This document shows positions 15,495-23,255 of a stretch of 23,361 bases of DNA, piece by piece. A model generated the notes under the pieces. It made no database searches and was not told the DNA's origin. It was given only the letters and a program-made list of their open reading frames with translations. The translations under genes and the position numbers were made by a program. Position 1 is the stretch's first letter, and each line of letters opens with the position of its first letter. This DNA is from an uncultured Bacillota bacterium (GTDB lineage: Bacteria; Bacillota_I; Bacilli_A; Izemoplasmatales; UBA1188): positions 1-23,361 of the forward strand of contig CALCVH010000137.1 in assembly GCA_937907585.1 (NCBI GenBank), written 5' to 3'.

Positions 15495-15517
15495 TTTGCC
15501 TGCGGAGGTAAAAAACT

Positions 15518-16339
15518 ATGAATGTCGTTACTGGATGGTTATGGCCATGGGATAGACCTACAAACTTTGGTTGGTATCACATTACTTGGTTAATAATAAT
15601 GGTTATATTATGTGTTTTTTTCTCATTAAGATTCGCAAGAAAACACGATGATAAAATAGATAATAGAGTAATATTTGGTTTTGGGTTATTTTTAGTATTA
15701 ATAGAACTATATAAACAGATATTCTATACAGTTGAAGCTGGATATTATAGGTGGTATGCATTCCCATTCCAATTCTGTTCTGTTCCTATGTATTTAGCAT
15801 TTATTGCGCCTTTAGTTAAAAATAAAAAGATTCAAGATTCAATGTATAAATTTATCGCAACATTCGGTCTTCTAGCAGGATTAGCGGTTATGATTTATCC
15901 TGATTCATGTTTCTATACTAATTATGTAACAATACTGCTTCATACTATGATGTGGCATTCAAGTATGGTAATAATCGGTGTCTATCTAGTAGTATCTAAA
16001 GGATACTGTAAAGATATTAAAAATTTCGTTAAAGAAATAATACCAGGTTTAATAATATTCACTATAATTGTAGTATTCTCAATGATTGTGAATATTGTAG
16101 GATATCATCTATATTTTGGAACAGATTTAAATATTCATAATGAAACATTATTCTTTATGTATATATCACCTTATTATTCTAATCCATTCCCTATTCTGGG
16201 ACAGATCAAAGAAACTCAACCATTTATCGTATTCTTCTTAGCCTATTTAGCAGCTTTCGCTATTGGAATAACTGCATTATGGTTTATAGTCTTTGGAATA
16301 AGAAAATTAGTAAGTATAGTAAATAAGAAAAAAGCATAA
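15518..16339 (+). CDS. YwaF/TMEM164-like integral membrane protein (TIGR02206 family)
   Basis: A 273-residue protein with about seven hydrophobic segments (roughly 22-38, 51-70, 83-100, 112-128, 145-160, 172-195 and 235-262). It resembles the YwaF/TIGR02206 membrane family: ELYKQIFY (63-70) is followed by the membrane motif FPFQFCSVP (82-90), a Gly-rich GLLAGLAVMIYPD segment (117-129) and a histidine pair in HTMMWHSSM (142-150). Family members have no settled bacterial function; vertebrate TMEM164 is an acyltransferase for ether phospholipids that uses a cysteine, so a lipid-acyl role is conceivable here (Cys87) but is inference. It has a strong promoter, a clear GGAGGT and its own terminator, so it is a single-gene unit. 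It is the only complete plus-strand gene in the window. Confidence 0.75.
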   Translation: MNVVTGWLWPWDRPTNFGWYHITWLIIMVILCVFFSLRFARKHDDKIDNRVIFGFGLFLVLIELYKQIFYTVEAGYYRWYAFPFQFCSVPMYLAFIAPLVKNKKIQDSMYKFIATFGLLAGLAVMIYPDSCFYTNYVTILLHTMMWHSSMVIIGVYLVVSKGYCKDIKNFVKEIIPGLIIFTIIVVFSMIVNIVGYHLYFGTDLNIHNETLFFMYISPYYSNPFPILGQIKETQPFIVFFLAYLAAFAIGITALWFIVFGIRKLVSIVNKKKA

Positions 16340-16340
16340 T

Positions 16341-16374
16341 ATATGGCGTTAGGATGTCTAACGCCATATTTTTT
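16341..16374 (+). terminator. Terminator of the YwaF-like gene
   Basis: A perfect 12-bp stem, ATATGGCGTTAG (16341-16352) with CTAACGCCATAT (16358-16369), a 5-base loop and six T residues. The stem begins two bases after the stop codon. On the other strand it lies just beyond the end of the DUF3990 remnant. Confidence 0.92.
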
Positions 16375-16566
16375 ATTCTTCATCAATGACTTGATAATCT
16401 AATTCATATTCGTTTGAATATTCATCTACTCCATCAGTACAAGACCATTCTTGAGAGAGTTCTATATCTCTAGTACAATAAAACCCTTGGCCATAATCGT
16501 TATACATTTTTCCTATTCCAAGTAGAGGTTTTTTATAATAGATGGAGAACCATGGTATAAAATCAT
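16373..16566 (-). pseudogene. DUF3990-like gene, frameshifted and truncated
   Basis: The ATG at 16566 has a good AAAGGAG upstream. The zero frame gives MILYHGSPSIIKN and then stops after 17 codons. One base back, the -1 frame continues as PLLGIGKMYNDYGQGFYCTRD, then ELSQEWSCTDGVDEYSNEYELD and a TAA at 16373. Joined, this matches my memory of the DUF3990 N-terminus (LYHGS ... DYGQGFYCT ... ELAKEWA ... YELD), an ADP-ribosyltransferase-like family. The break is at A_AAA_AAC (rc of 16528-16534), a canonical -1 slippery heptamer, so either a one-base loss in a poly-A run or programmed slippage explains it. Even joined, it has only 64 residues, while the family is usually well over 100, so it is most likely a remnant. 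Two palindromic operators lie upstream. Confidence 0.6.
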
Positions 16567-16585
16567 TATTTATTTCTCCTTTCTA

Positions 16586-16601
16586 TACTTCTAGAGAAGT
16601 A
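16586..16601. promoter_or_regulatory. Palindromic operator, proximal copy
   Basis: TACTTCTAGAGAAGTA: six-base arms TACTTC/GAAGTA around four central bases. It lies between the predicted promoter and the Shine-Dalgarno of the DUF3990 remnant, about 20 bases before its ATG, and is a near copy of the site at 16616. Confidence 0.6.
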
Positions 16602-16615
16602 CTTTTAATTAATTA

Positions 16616-16631
16616 TACTTCTATAGAAGTA
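16616..16631. promoter_or_regulatory. Palindromic operator, distal copy
   Basis: TACTTCTATAGAAGTA is a perfect 16-bp palindrome. Its centre is 30 bp from that of the first copy, about three helical turns. On the minus strand it runs directly into a TATAAT (16612-16617), so a bound repressor would cover the promoter spacer. Confidence 0.65.
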
Positions 16632-16665
16632 GTTTTCGAATTAATTATAATAAAACTACATAAAT

Positions 16666-16690
16666 AAAAAATCGAACTCATTGAGTCCGA
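16666..16690 (-). terminator. Second terminator after the lipoprotein gene
   Basis: On the minus strand TCGGACTC (rc of 16683-16690) pairs with GAGTTCGA (rc of 16672-16679), eight pairs with one G-U and a 3-base loop, followed by TTTTTT. Of the two hairpins after the lipoprotein gene this has the better U-tail. Confidence 0.75.
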
Positions 16691-16711
16691 TTTTATAGTT
16701 TTAATTATAAA

Positions 16712-16729
16712 GGGAACCTAATGGTTCCC
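16712..16729 (-). terminator. First hairpin after the lipoprotein gene
   Basis: On the minus strand a 7-bp GC-rich stem GGGAACC/GGTTCCC with a 4-base loop, 15 bases after the stop, followed by TTTATAATT. The U-tail is weak, so it may serve as a 3-prime stabiliser with the stronger terminator 20 bases further on. Confidence 0.5.
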
Positions 16730-16744
16730 AATATATTTTTTTAA

Positions 16745-18376
16745 TTATTCAGCTGGTTGTTCAGTAGTTAAAGATTTTAACATTTCTTTAACTGGAACTA
16801 GATATGTATCTTGTAATGATTTAACCATTTCTGACATATCCATAGCTTCAGCTGCAGCAGTTGTAGCTGCTTCAGGTAATACAACCTTACCATTTGTCTT
16901 AACAGTTAATTTAAATAGATCAACTGTAGTAGAAGTTTCAGCTTCACCTTTAGTATAAGTTGTGCTTACATTAACACTAAATTCAGTGCTCTTGAATCCA
17001 GCGATTTCAGTTGTAGAAGTTTTAACTTCAGCATTAATTACACTAAATCCAGTATTTAACATGAATTTACCATTAACGCCTTTAGCGTCGATTGTTAAGT
17101 CTAAATCTACTTCACCAACTTTAGTTTCGCCTTGAGTCATAGTAACATTAACATCAGCAGTTAAGCCATCTTTAGAAAGATCTAAATATGCATGACCAGC
17201 AAAGTGTCCAGCTAATTCGCCTTCTTCATCTTCAGTATCTTCAGTAACTTCATCAGCAGTGAAATCAGCTCTTAATGAACAAGAAGCTAAATCGTTACCG
17301 TTATAACCTAATTCTAATTTAACAGTTCCAGATACTTTTTCGCCACCAGCATTGAATTCAGTTACAGCAAATAATAAACCTTTGAATTGACCATCGAATA
17401 ATACTGAGAAATCTAATGCTTCTTCAACAGTTGTTAATACAGCACTGATTTGTTCTTTAGTAATACCCATATGAGATCCTTCAACTACATCTTCAGCAGG
17501 AACCATTTCAAGTTCTACAGCTTTAGCTTCAACAACGCTTAATGCATTGTAAACCATATCAGTTAAGCTTACAAAGTTGAATTGATATACACCATCAGCA
17601 GTCTTAGTGAAGTTTGCTTCAGTTGTTAATGTAAAGCCTAATTCTTCTAAAGTTAAGTTTTCAGCCCAAGCTACGAATGCATCAATTTGTTCAGGAGTAG
17701 GTTCTCCAGTTTCAGTTTCGCCTTCAGATGGAGTAGGTTCTTCTGCAGGTACTAATTCACCATCAGCAGGTTTAGGCTCATTAGAAGCGCCAGCTAATTG
17801 AACTAATGCCATTAAATCATCATAATCTAATAATTGAGCTAATGTTAAGATTTCTTTAACATCATTTAATACGCTAGCAACTCTATCCCAAGTAACTGTT
17901 ACAGCCATATTAGTTGCGTTTTCTTGAGTTTCATATTCTTCTGTATCTTCATTGAAAACATCTTCATATTGTTTAACGTCAGCGTATACAACTGGTCCAT
18001 TAGTGTTGATGAAGTAGTATACTTCACCATCAGTTTTGAGTTCGCCATCTTCATCACGTGCTTCTACATCAACAGAAGCTTGGAATACATTTTTAGTTAA
18101 GAATTCTTGTAAATTAAAACTAGATAAATCAATAGTTTTAACTTTATCAACTGCATAATTTCTAGCGCCTTCAGGGCTCTTTTCAGATAAAGAAGCTAAG
18201 AATTCATCAAATGTTTCAGTTTTTACTTGTTCAGTAGTATTTTCGCCTGCTTTAGAGCCGTTATCTGTTGAATTAGTTGAATTAGCGGCTTCTGTAGTAG
18301 TAGTTGTGCTATTTGCACATGCTGCTAAGGCGAAAACTAAACTTAAAGCAAAAATTAAAGCTAATAATTTTTTCAT
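16745..18376 (-). CDS. Large acidic lipoprotein of unknown function
   Basis: A 543-residue predicted lipoprotein: KK charge, hydrophobic core (4-17) and lipobox LAAC with the acylated Cys20. A Ser/Thr/Asn-rich linker (21-52), typical of a flexible surface tether, leads to a mixed region (about 53-215), then a Pro/Glu-rich spacer (about 198-228) and a long C-terminal half. There, repeated short strands of alternating polar residues (for example DVNVTMTQGE, EVDLDLTIDAKG, EFSVNVSTTYTKGE) suggest a beta-sheet scaffold, perhaps LolA/LppX-like, though I cannot name a family. It is strongly acidic and richer in Ala and Thr than its neighbours. AAGGAG about 14 bases upstream supports the start. Two hairpins end the unit. 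No transporter is adjacent, so a substrate cannot be inferred. Confidence 0.8.
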   Translation of the reverse strand: MKKLLALIFALSLVFALAACANSTTTTTEAANSTNSTDNGSKAGENTTEQVKTETFDEFLASLSEKSPEGARNYAVDKVKTIDLSSFNLQEFLTKNVFQASVDVEARDEDGELKTDGEVYYFINTNGPVVYADVKQYEDVFNEDTEEYETQENATNMAVTVTWDRVASVLNDVKEILTLAQLLDYDDLMALVQLAGASNEPKPADGELVPAEEPTPSEGETETGEPTPEQIDAFVAWAENLTLEELGFTLTTEANFTKTADGVYQFNFVSLTDMVYNALSVVEAKAVELEMVPAEDVVEGSHMGITKEQISAVLTTVEEALDFSVLFDGQFKGLLFAVTEFNAGGEKVSGTVKLELGYNGNDLASCSLRADFTADEVTEDTEDEEGELAGHFAGHAYLDLSKDGLTADVNVTMTQGETKVGEVDLDLTIDAKGVNGKFMLNTGFSVINAEVKTSTTEIAGFKSTEFSVNVSTTYTKGEAETSTTVDLFKLTVKTNGKVVLPEAATTAAAEAMDMSEMVKSLQDTYLVPVKEMLKSLTTEQPAE

Positions 18377-18397
18377 TTTGTTTTTCTCCTTTTTTTT

Positions 18398-18417
18398 ATT
18401 TTATTTTATTTTATTTT
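18398..18417. repeat. Pentanucleotide repeat (ATTTT)4 in the lipoprotein leader
   Basis: Four perfect ATTTT units plus a partial fifth, next to a T7 run; on the minus strand this is an AAAAT array directly upstream of the AAGGAG. Copy-number change would alter leader length, not the coding frame. Confidence 0.75.
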
Positions 18418-18464
18418 ATATTATTAACTACATAATTAATACTTAATTATTATGTTGCTATACA

Positions 18465-18473
18465 ATTATAACA
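18465..18473 (-). promoter_or_regulatory. Candidate extended -10 of the lipoprotein gene
   Basis: On the minus strand TGTTATAAT, the same extended -10 as at the XRE and YwaF promoters. No strong -35 is seen. It would give a leader of about 80 bases containing the ATTTT repeat. Confidence 0.45.
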
Positions 18474-18508
18474 CACTTTATTTAAAAACAAGTATTTTTT
18501 TGCCTTTA

Positions 18509-21385
18509 TTAAAGTCTTGACTTTAATGCATTAGGCATATATTCGTTGATCTTATCCTCATTACCAATAGAGAATCTTCTACCAACTTCTTCTAATTTTT
18601 CAAATAATTTAGAGAATTTCCTAATATCATCAACTGTAGTATTTATTAATTCTTCTACTGTTTTTATTCTAAATTCCATAGGCGTCTTAGATATATAGAG
18701 ATCATCAGCTCTCTTAATTTCAGAATTGATTGAACCAGGTTTATTTAATCCTGATGCGCTACCTATAATATATGTGATAAATTCTTCATCACTAGGATTA
18801 AATTTTTCTAAATATTCTTTTATGCCATAGAATGCATTATAGGTATTTAATACGTTAGGATCTCTATATGAGCTTACACTCACACAATCATCACTGTATG
18901 ATGATGAGATAGATGTTCCATAAGCTCCACCTTTAACTCTAACTTTATTCCATAGATAATCGTTTCTAATAATATGATTTAATACGAAGAATGAACCATT
19001 GAATTTATATCCTAATTGAGAATAGTTGAATGCGATAGCGTTATATGATACACCACTTTCAATTAATATAGCTTCATCCTCTTTTCTTCTTAAATCATAT
19101 TTTAATTTATTTTCATATTTAGTATCATTAAGTTCTATTGAATCTACAATATCTAATAATTCTTTAGTTTTACCTGATACAGAAACTAATAAATTATTAT
19201 ATCCAAATATTTTATAGCGTACATTTTCTAATGTTTCTATTAGATCATCTATATTCTCACTGCTTTTAGAATAGAATTCATATAGATCTGGTCCATCTAT
19301 CATAGTATTTAAAACACTAGCTTTTGATACTTTAGCTTTAGCGCACGCTACCGCATAAGTATTTCCATTTCTCATAATAGATTGTTTTAAACCTATTATA
19401 GATTGAGATAAAATTACTTTGATTTTATCTTTATCTAAGATAGATGTGAATAACATATTATCAAGTAGTTTCTTAATATAATATATGTTTTCATCAAGAG
19501 CCGACACACTCACTACTAACATTGGAATAGAATTCTTATTAAAGTCTGTATACACTATTACACTAGTGCTTGCGAGTCCTAGATAAGTTAATACATAATT
19601 TTGTAAATCTAATACTTTAAAATCTTTAGTATCCAAATTACCTAATAAATCAGAATAGAATGTTACAGTTTGTAGTTCTTCTTTATTAAGTATAGATAAA
19701 TCAAAATACATCTTTAAATAAGATATTCCATTAGTGTTAACATCATGAGTAATAACTTTATATTTCTTAGTATTTAATTCTTTAGTATCTATAGTATCTA
19801 AATCTACTGTAATATCTTCTTTTTTTAAAGTAGGTAAAGTTTTAAGTTCTTCTATCGTATCTTCTTTAGATTGATATTCAAATAATTCTTTATTTAAGTT
19901 AATTAAATCATCTACTTCTTTATCGCTCATTTTAGATTTAATGTCTTTCATTAAATCATCCATTTCCGTTTTCTTTACTGAATTAAACAAAGTAGATGGA
20001 ACTAATTCAACTCTACTTACATATTCATTATTTAATATGTATTTATCTACTAGTTTTTCAAAATAGCCACTATCTATATTGTTTTTATAGAATTCAAAAT
20101 CTTTTATCGATTCAAAAGATTTAATAATATCTAAATCATATGCGTAGCTATCTACAGCTTGGAATGTGTATATTAATCCTTTAGGAAGTCTACCAAAATC
20201 CTTTTCTTTTACTGAAAATTCTGAATGGTTAATCGATGCGAGTAAGCTCTTCTTATAGCTTCCTTCATCCATTATTTTCTTAATATGTTTTAGAATCTCT
20301 TTATATAAAATCTCTTTAGTTCCAGCGTTTGTTTTTTCTAAAACAAAGAATAATGCAGGAACAGTTGAACTATCATTATATTCAAAAGATATATCGCTAC
20401 CTAAATTTAGATCCATTAGTTCTTTTTTAAGCAAGCTATCATTAGAATCCATTAAAGATTGTAATAAAAGATTAATAGCGCTATTATCTCTAACATTTGA
20501 TACATGTTCAAGACCAAACGCTATTGATACATAATAATTATCTTTGGTGCTTTCTTCTTTAGAGATTCCATACTCTTTTATAAAATCTAAATCTTTATGT
20601 GGAGTTGGTATATCTAATTTAGTGGATAGTCCCTTCTTTTCATATTTAGATAGATATTCATCTTCTATGAACTTTAATTTTTCATTAACGTTCATATTTC
20701 CATATAAAACAATTATAGAATTTTCAGGAATATAATGTGTTTCATAGAATTCTTTATAATCTTCATATGTTAAATTAGGAATAATATCAGGATCGCCTCC
20801 TGAATTATATTCATATCCAGTCCCTTTATATAAAGATTCTAAAGTTGCTTGATAAAGAATTCTAGTAGGTGAGCTCATCGCACCTTTCATCTCATTATAT
20901 ACAACACCCTTATATATAGGATAATCATCCTTATTATTTAATTCTAAATGCCAACCTTCCTGTAAGAATGGTTTTGGGTCACTAATAGATAATGGACTAA
21001 ATACCGCATCTAAATATACGCTCATTAGATTATCAAAATCTTTATCGTTTAATGATGCGATAGGATATAAAGTTTTATCAGTTGATGTCATCGCATTTAA
21101 GAATGTCGCCATCGATCCCTTAAGAAGATTAACAAATGGTTCTTTTAAAGGATATTTTTTAGATCCACAAAGAGTTGAATGTTCAATTATATGACATACA
21201 CCTGTTGAATCATGAGGAAGAGTTTTAAATGCGATAGTGAATGTTTTATTATTATCAGTTGAATCTAGATAAACGATAGTTGCGCCTGATTTATCATGTG
21301 ATAATTGATATAAAGTACAATCTATTTCTTCAATATATTTTTGATTAATTAATCTATATCCATATAAGTTATTTAAATCGATCAT
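18509..21385 (-). CDS. M16C-family zinc metallopeptidase (presequence protease-like)
   Basis: A 958-residue insulinase-superfamily enzyme that degrades peptides inside a closed chamber. The inverted zinc motif HIIEH (65-69) supplies His65, Glu68 and His69, with the third ligand probably Glu165 in YNEMKGAM. The adjacent STLCGSKKYPLKEPF (70-84) and FLNAMTSTDKTLYP (95-108) are the characteristic PreP/M16C stretches. The inactive second half also has typical features (VRVKGGAYG, then SYRDPN). The length is typical for M16C (about 970). No signal peptide is present, so it acts in the cytoplasm, probably in peptide recycling. There is no good Shine-Dalgarno, and a terminator hairpin ends 16 bases before the ATG. 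The last codons lie in a short inverted repeat (18508-18527) without a U-tail. Confidence 0.92.
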   Translation of the reverse strand: MIDLNNLYGYRLINQKYIEEIDCTLYQLSHDKSGATIVYLDSTDNNKTFTIAFKTLPHDSTGVCHIIEHSTLCGSKKYPLKEPFVNLLKGSMATFLNAMTSTDKTLYPIASLNDKDFDNLMSVYLDAVFSPLSISDPKPFLQEGWHLELNNKDDYPIYKGVVYNEMKGAMSSPTRILYQATLESLYKGTGYEYNSGGDPDIIPNLTYEDYKEFYETHYIPENSIIVLYGNMNVNEKLKFIEDEYLSKYEKKGLSTKLDIPTPHKDLDFIKEYGISKEESTKDNYYVSIAFGLEHVSNVRDNSAINLLLQSLMDSNDSLLKKELMDLNLGSDISFEYNDSSTVPALFFVLEKTNAGTKEILYKEILKHIKKIMDEGSYKKSLLASINHSEFSVKEKDFGRLPKGLIYTFQAVDSYAYDLDIIKSFESIKDFEFYKNNIDSGYFEKLVDKYILNNEYVSRVELVPSTLFNSVKKTEMDDLMKDIKSKMSDKEVDDLINLNKELFEYQSKEDTIEELKTLPTLKKEDITVDLDTIDTKELNTKKYKVITHDVNTNGISYLKMYFDLSILNKEELQTVTFYSDLLGNLDTKDFKVLDLQNYVLTYLGLASTSVIVYTDFNKNSIPMLVVSVSALDENIYYIKKLLDNMLFTSILDKDKIKVILSQSIIGLKQSIMRNGNTYAVACAKAKVSKASVLNTMIDGPDLYEFYSKSSENIDDLIETLENVRYKIFGYNNLLVSVSGKTKELLDIVDSIELNDTKYENKLKYDLRRKEDEAILIESGVSYNAIAFNYSQLGYKFNGSFFVLNHIIRNDYLWNKVRVKGGAYGTSISSSYSDDCVSVSSYRDPNVLNTYNAFYGIKEYLEKFNPSDEEFITYIIGSASGLNKPGSINSEIKRADDLYISKTPMEFRIKTVEELINTTVDDIRKFSKLFEKLEEVGRRFSIGNEDKINEYMPNALKSRL

Positions 21386-21401
21386 AGTTGTCTTTTTTAA
21401 T

Positions 21402-21428
21402 AAAAGTACCTGCGTTTCAGGTACTTTT
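21402..21428 (-). terminator. Terminator of pckA, immediately before the M16C gene
   Basis: An 11-bp perfect stem (AAAAGTACCTG, 21402-21412, with CAGGTACTTTT, 21418-21428) with a 5-base loop. On the minus strand it is followed by ATTAAAAAAG, with the T-run inside the stem end. It may work in both directions. Confidence 0.75.
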
Positions 21429-21440
21429 ATTTAGTAATTT

Positions 21441-23048
21441 TTATTCTAGTGTAGGTCCATCTTTAACTAAAGCTTTACCTGCAGGGTTTCCTTCATATTT
21501 AGTGAAGTTCTTAATGAATCTCATAGATAAGTCTTTAGCTTTTGTTTCCCATTCAGATCTATCTTTATAAGTATCTCTTGGATCTAATATATTAGTATCA
21601 ACACCATCAAGTACTGTAGGAACTTCTAAATTGAAATATGGAATCTTCTTTGTAGGAACGTTATTGATGTTTCCATTTAGAATTGCGTCGATGATACCTC
21701 TAGTATCTTTAATAGAAATTCTCTTTCCAGTTCCGTTCCATCCAGTATTAACTAGGTATGCTTTCGCTCCGCTCATTTCCATCTTTCTAACTAGTTCATG
21801 AGCGTATTTAGTTGGATGTAATTCAAGGAATGCTTGACCGAAACAAGCGCTAAATGTTGGAGTAGGTTCAGTGATTCCTCTTTCAGTTCCTGCGAGTTTA
21901 GCAGTAAAACCACTTAAGAAATAATATTGAGTTTGTCCAGGAGTTAAAATTGATACTGGAGGAAGAACTCCAAACGCATCAGCAGATAAGAATATAACTG
22001 ATTTAGCCGCAGGAGCGTGAGAGATAGGTTTTACAATATTCTTAATATGGTCGATTGGATAAGATACTCTTGTGTTTTCTGTAACGCTCTTATCAGTAAA
22101 ATCAATCTTTCCATCTTTATCTACAGTAACGTTTTCAAGTAGAGCGTTTCTTCTAATTGCGTTATAGATATCTGGTTCAGAATCTTTATCAAGGTTGATA
22201 ACTTTAGCGTAACATCCACCTTCTAGGTTGAATACGCCATTATCATCCCATCCATGTTCATCATCACCAATTAGTAAACGTTTTGGATCGGTAGATAATG
22301 TAGTTTTACCAGTTCCAGATAATCCAAAGAATATAGCGGTATTTTCACCATTCATATCAGTGTTAGCGCTACAGTGCATTGATGCGATACCTTTAAGTGG
22401 CAAATAGTAGTTCATCATAGAGAACATACCTTTCTTCATTTCTCCACCATACCAAGTATTTAATATAATTTGTTCATGTGAAGTAATGTTGAATAATACT
22501 GCAGTTTCACTATTTAATCCTAATTCTTTATAGTTTTCAACTTTAGCTTTAGATGCGCAATATACTACGAAATTAGGTTCAAAGTTTTCAAGTTCTTTTT
22601 CTGTTGGTTTAATGAACATATTTCTAACGAAATGAGCTTGCCAGGCAACTTCCATTATGAATCTAACTGCCATTCTAGTATCTTCATTAGCGCCACAATA
22701 TCCATCAACTACATATAATTTCTTGTTTGATAATTGTTTTCTAGCGATATCCATACAAGCATTCCAAGCTTCAATAGACGCTCTGTGGTTATCATTTTTA
22801 TATTCATCAGTAGTCCACCAAACAGTGTCTTCTGAATTTTCATCTACTACAATAAATTTATCTTTTGGAGATCTACCAGTATATATACCAGTCATTACGT
22901 TTACCGCATCAAGTTCTGTAAGTTGTCCCTTATCAAAACCTGTTAAAGATGGATCCATTTCATCTTTGAATAGTTGTTCGTAAGATGGATTATATACCAT
23001 TTCCTTACAATCATTAATTCCATACTTAGTTAAATCTATATTCTTCAT
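21441..23048 (-). CDS. pckA: Phosphoenolpyruvate carboxykinase (ATP)
   Basis: PckA converts oxaloacetate and ATP to PEP, CO2 and ADP, or runs in reverse to fix CO2 in fermenting bacteria. The 535-residue protein is full length. Visible motifs are TGRSPKDKF (57-65, substrate-binding Arg), NTWYGGEMKKG (197-207, metal-binding Lys region), the kinase-1a P-loop GLSGTGKTT (242-250), kinase-2 GDDEHGW (261-267), and FGVLPPVSILTPGQ with FTAKLAGTERGI further down. The ATP-type P-loop and length exclude the GTP enzyme. The start has a very strong AAGGAGG. A promoter at 23093-23121 and an inverted repeat at 23061-23083 precede it, and a hairpin ends the transcript. In a fermentative low-GC bacterium the carboxylating direction is quite possible, but this is inference. 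Confidence 0.97.
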   Translation of the reverse strand: MKNIDLTKYGINDCKEMVYNPSYEQLFKDEMDPSLTGFDKGQLTELDAVNVMTGIYTGRSPKDKFIVVDENSEDTVWWTTDEYKNDNHRASIEAWNACMDIARKQLSNKKLYVVDGYCGANEDTRMAVRFIMEVAWQAHFVRNMFIKPTEKELENFEPNFVVYCASKAKVENYKELGLNSETAVLFNITSHEQIILNTWYGGEMKKGMFSMMNYYLPLKGIASMHCSANTDMNGENTAIFFGLSGTGKTTLSTDPKRLLIGDDEHGWDDNGVFNLEGGCYAKVINLDKDSEPDIYNAIRRNALLENVTVDKDGKIDFTDKSVTENTRVSYPIDHIKNIVKPISHAPAAKSVIFLSADAFGVLPPVSILTPGQTQYYFLSGFTAKLAGTERGITEPTPTFSACFGQAFLELHPTKYAHELVRKMEMSGAKAYLVNTGWNGTGKRISIKDTRGIIDAILNGNINNVPTKKIPYFNLEVPTVLDGVDTNILDPRDTYKDRSEWETKAKDLSMRFIKNFTKYEGNPAGKALVKDGPTLE

Positions 23049-23060
23049 TTATTCCTCCTT

Positions 23061-23083
23061 ATATGTAAAATCCTTTTACATAT
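23061..23083 (-). promoter_or_regulatory. Perfect inverted repeat in the pckA leader
   Basis: ATATGTAAAA (23061-23070) and TTTTACATAT (23074-23083) are a perfect 10-bp inverted repeat with a 3-base loop. It begins about 3 bases after the predicted pckA transcription start and ends right before the AAGGAGG. It could be an operator or a 5-prime RNA hairpin. Confidence 0.65.
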
Positions 23084-23092
23084 TTCAAATAT

Positions 23093-23121
23093 ATTTTAAA
23101 TATTTTGATTTTAAAAATCAA
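23093..23121 (-). promoter_or_regulatory. pckA promoter
   Basis: On the minus strand TTGATT (23116-23121), a 17-base spacer and TAAAAT (23093-23098), predicting a start at about 23086. The -35 is part of a 17-bp palindrome TTGATTTTTAAAATCAA (23105-23121), which could bind a regulator. Confidence 0.6.
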
Positions 23122-23217
23122 TAAATATCACATAGTTTTTATTTTGCGTATATAAATAGATATTTTTAATCAACATTTGGAAAATAAAAAAGCTCATATA
23201 AATATTTCGCAATAATT

Positions 23218-23246
23218 AGAATCGATAAATCTTTAATCGATTCTTT
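23218..23246 (+). terminator. Plus-strand terminator without an evident upstream gene
   Basis: AGAATCGAT (23218-23226) pairs with ATCGATTCT (23236-23244), nine perfect pairs with a 9-base loop, followed by TTTTCTT. The minus strand has no U-tail, so it acts on plus-strand transcripts, yet no plus-strand gene lies between pckA and this point. Confidence 0.6.
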
Positions 23247-23255
23247 TTCTTATTG

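Noticed and set aside
18508..18527. Inverted repeat at the end of the M16C gene as a terminator
   Set aside because: The 9-bp stem has a loop of only two bases and no U-tail; most of it is coding sequence.
22657..22983. 108-codon plus-strand open frame opposite pckA
   Set aside because: It is antisense to conserved pckA sequence and has no initiation signals.
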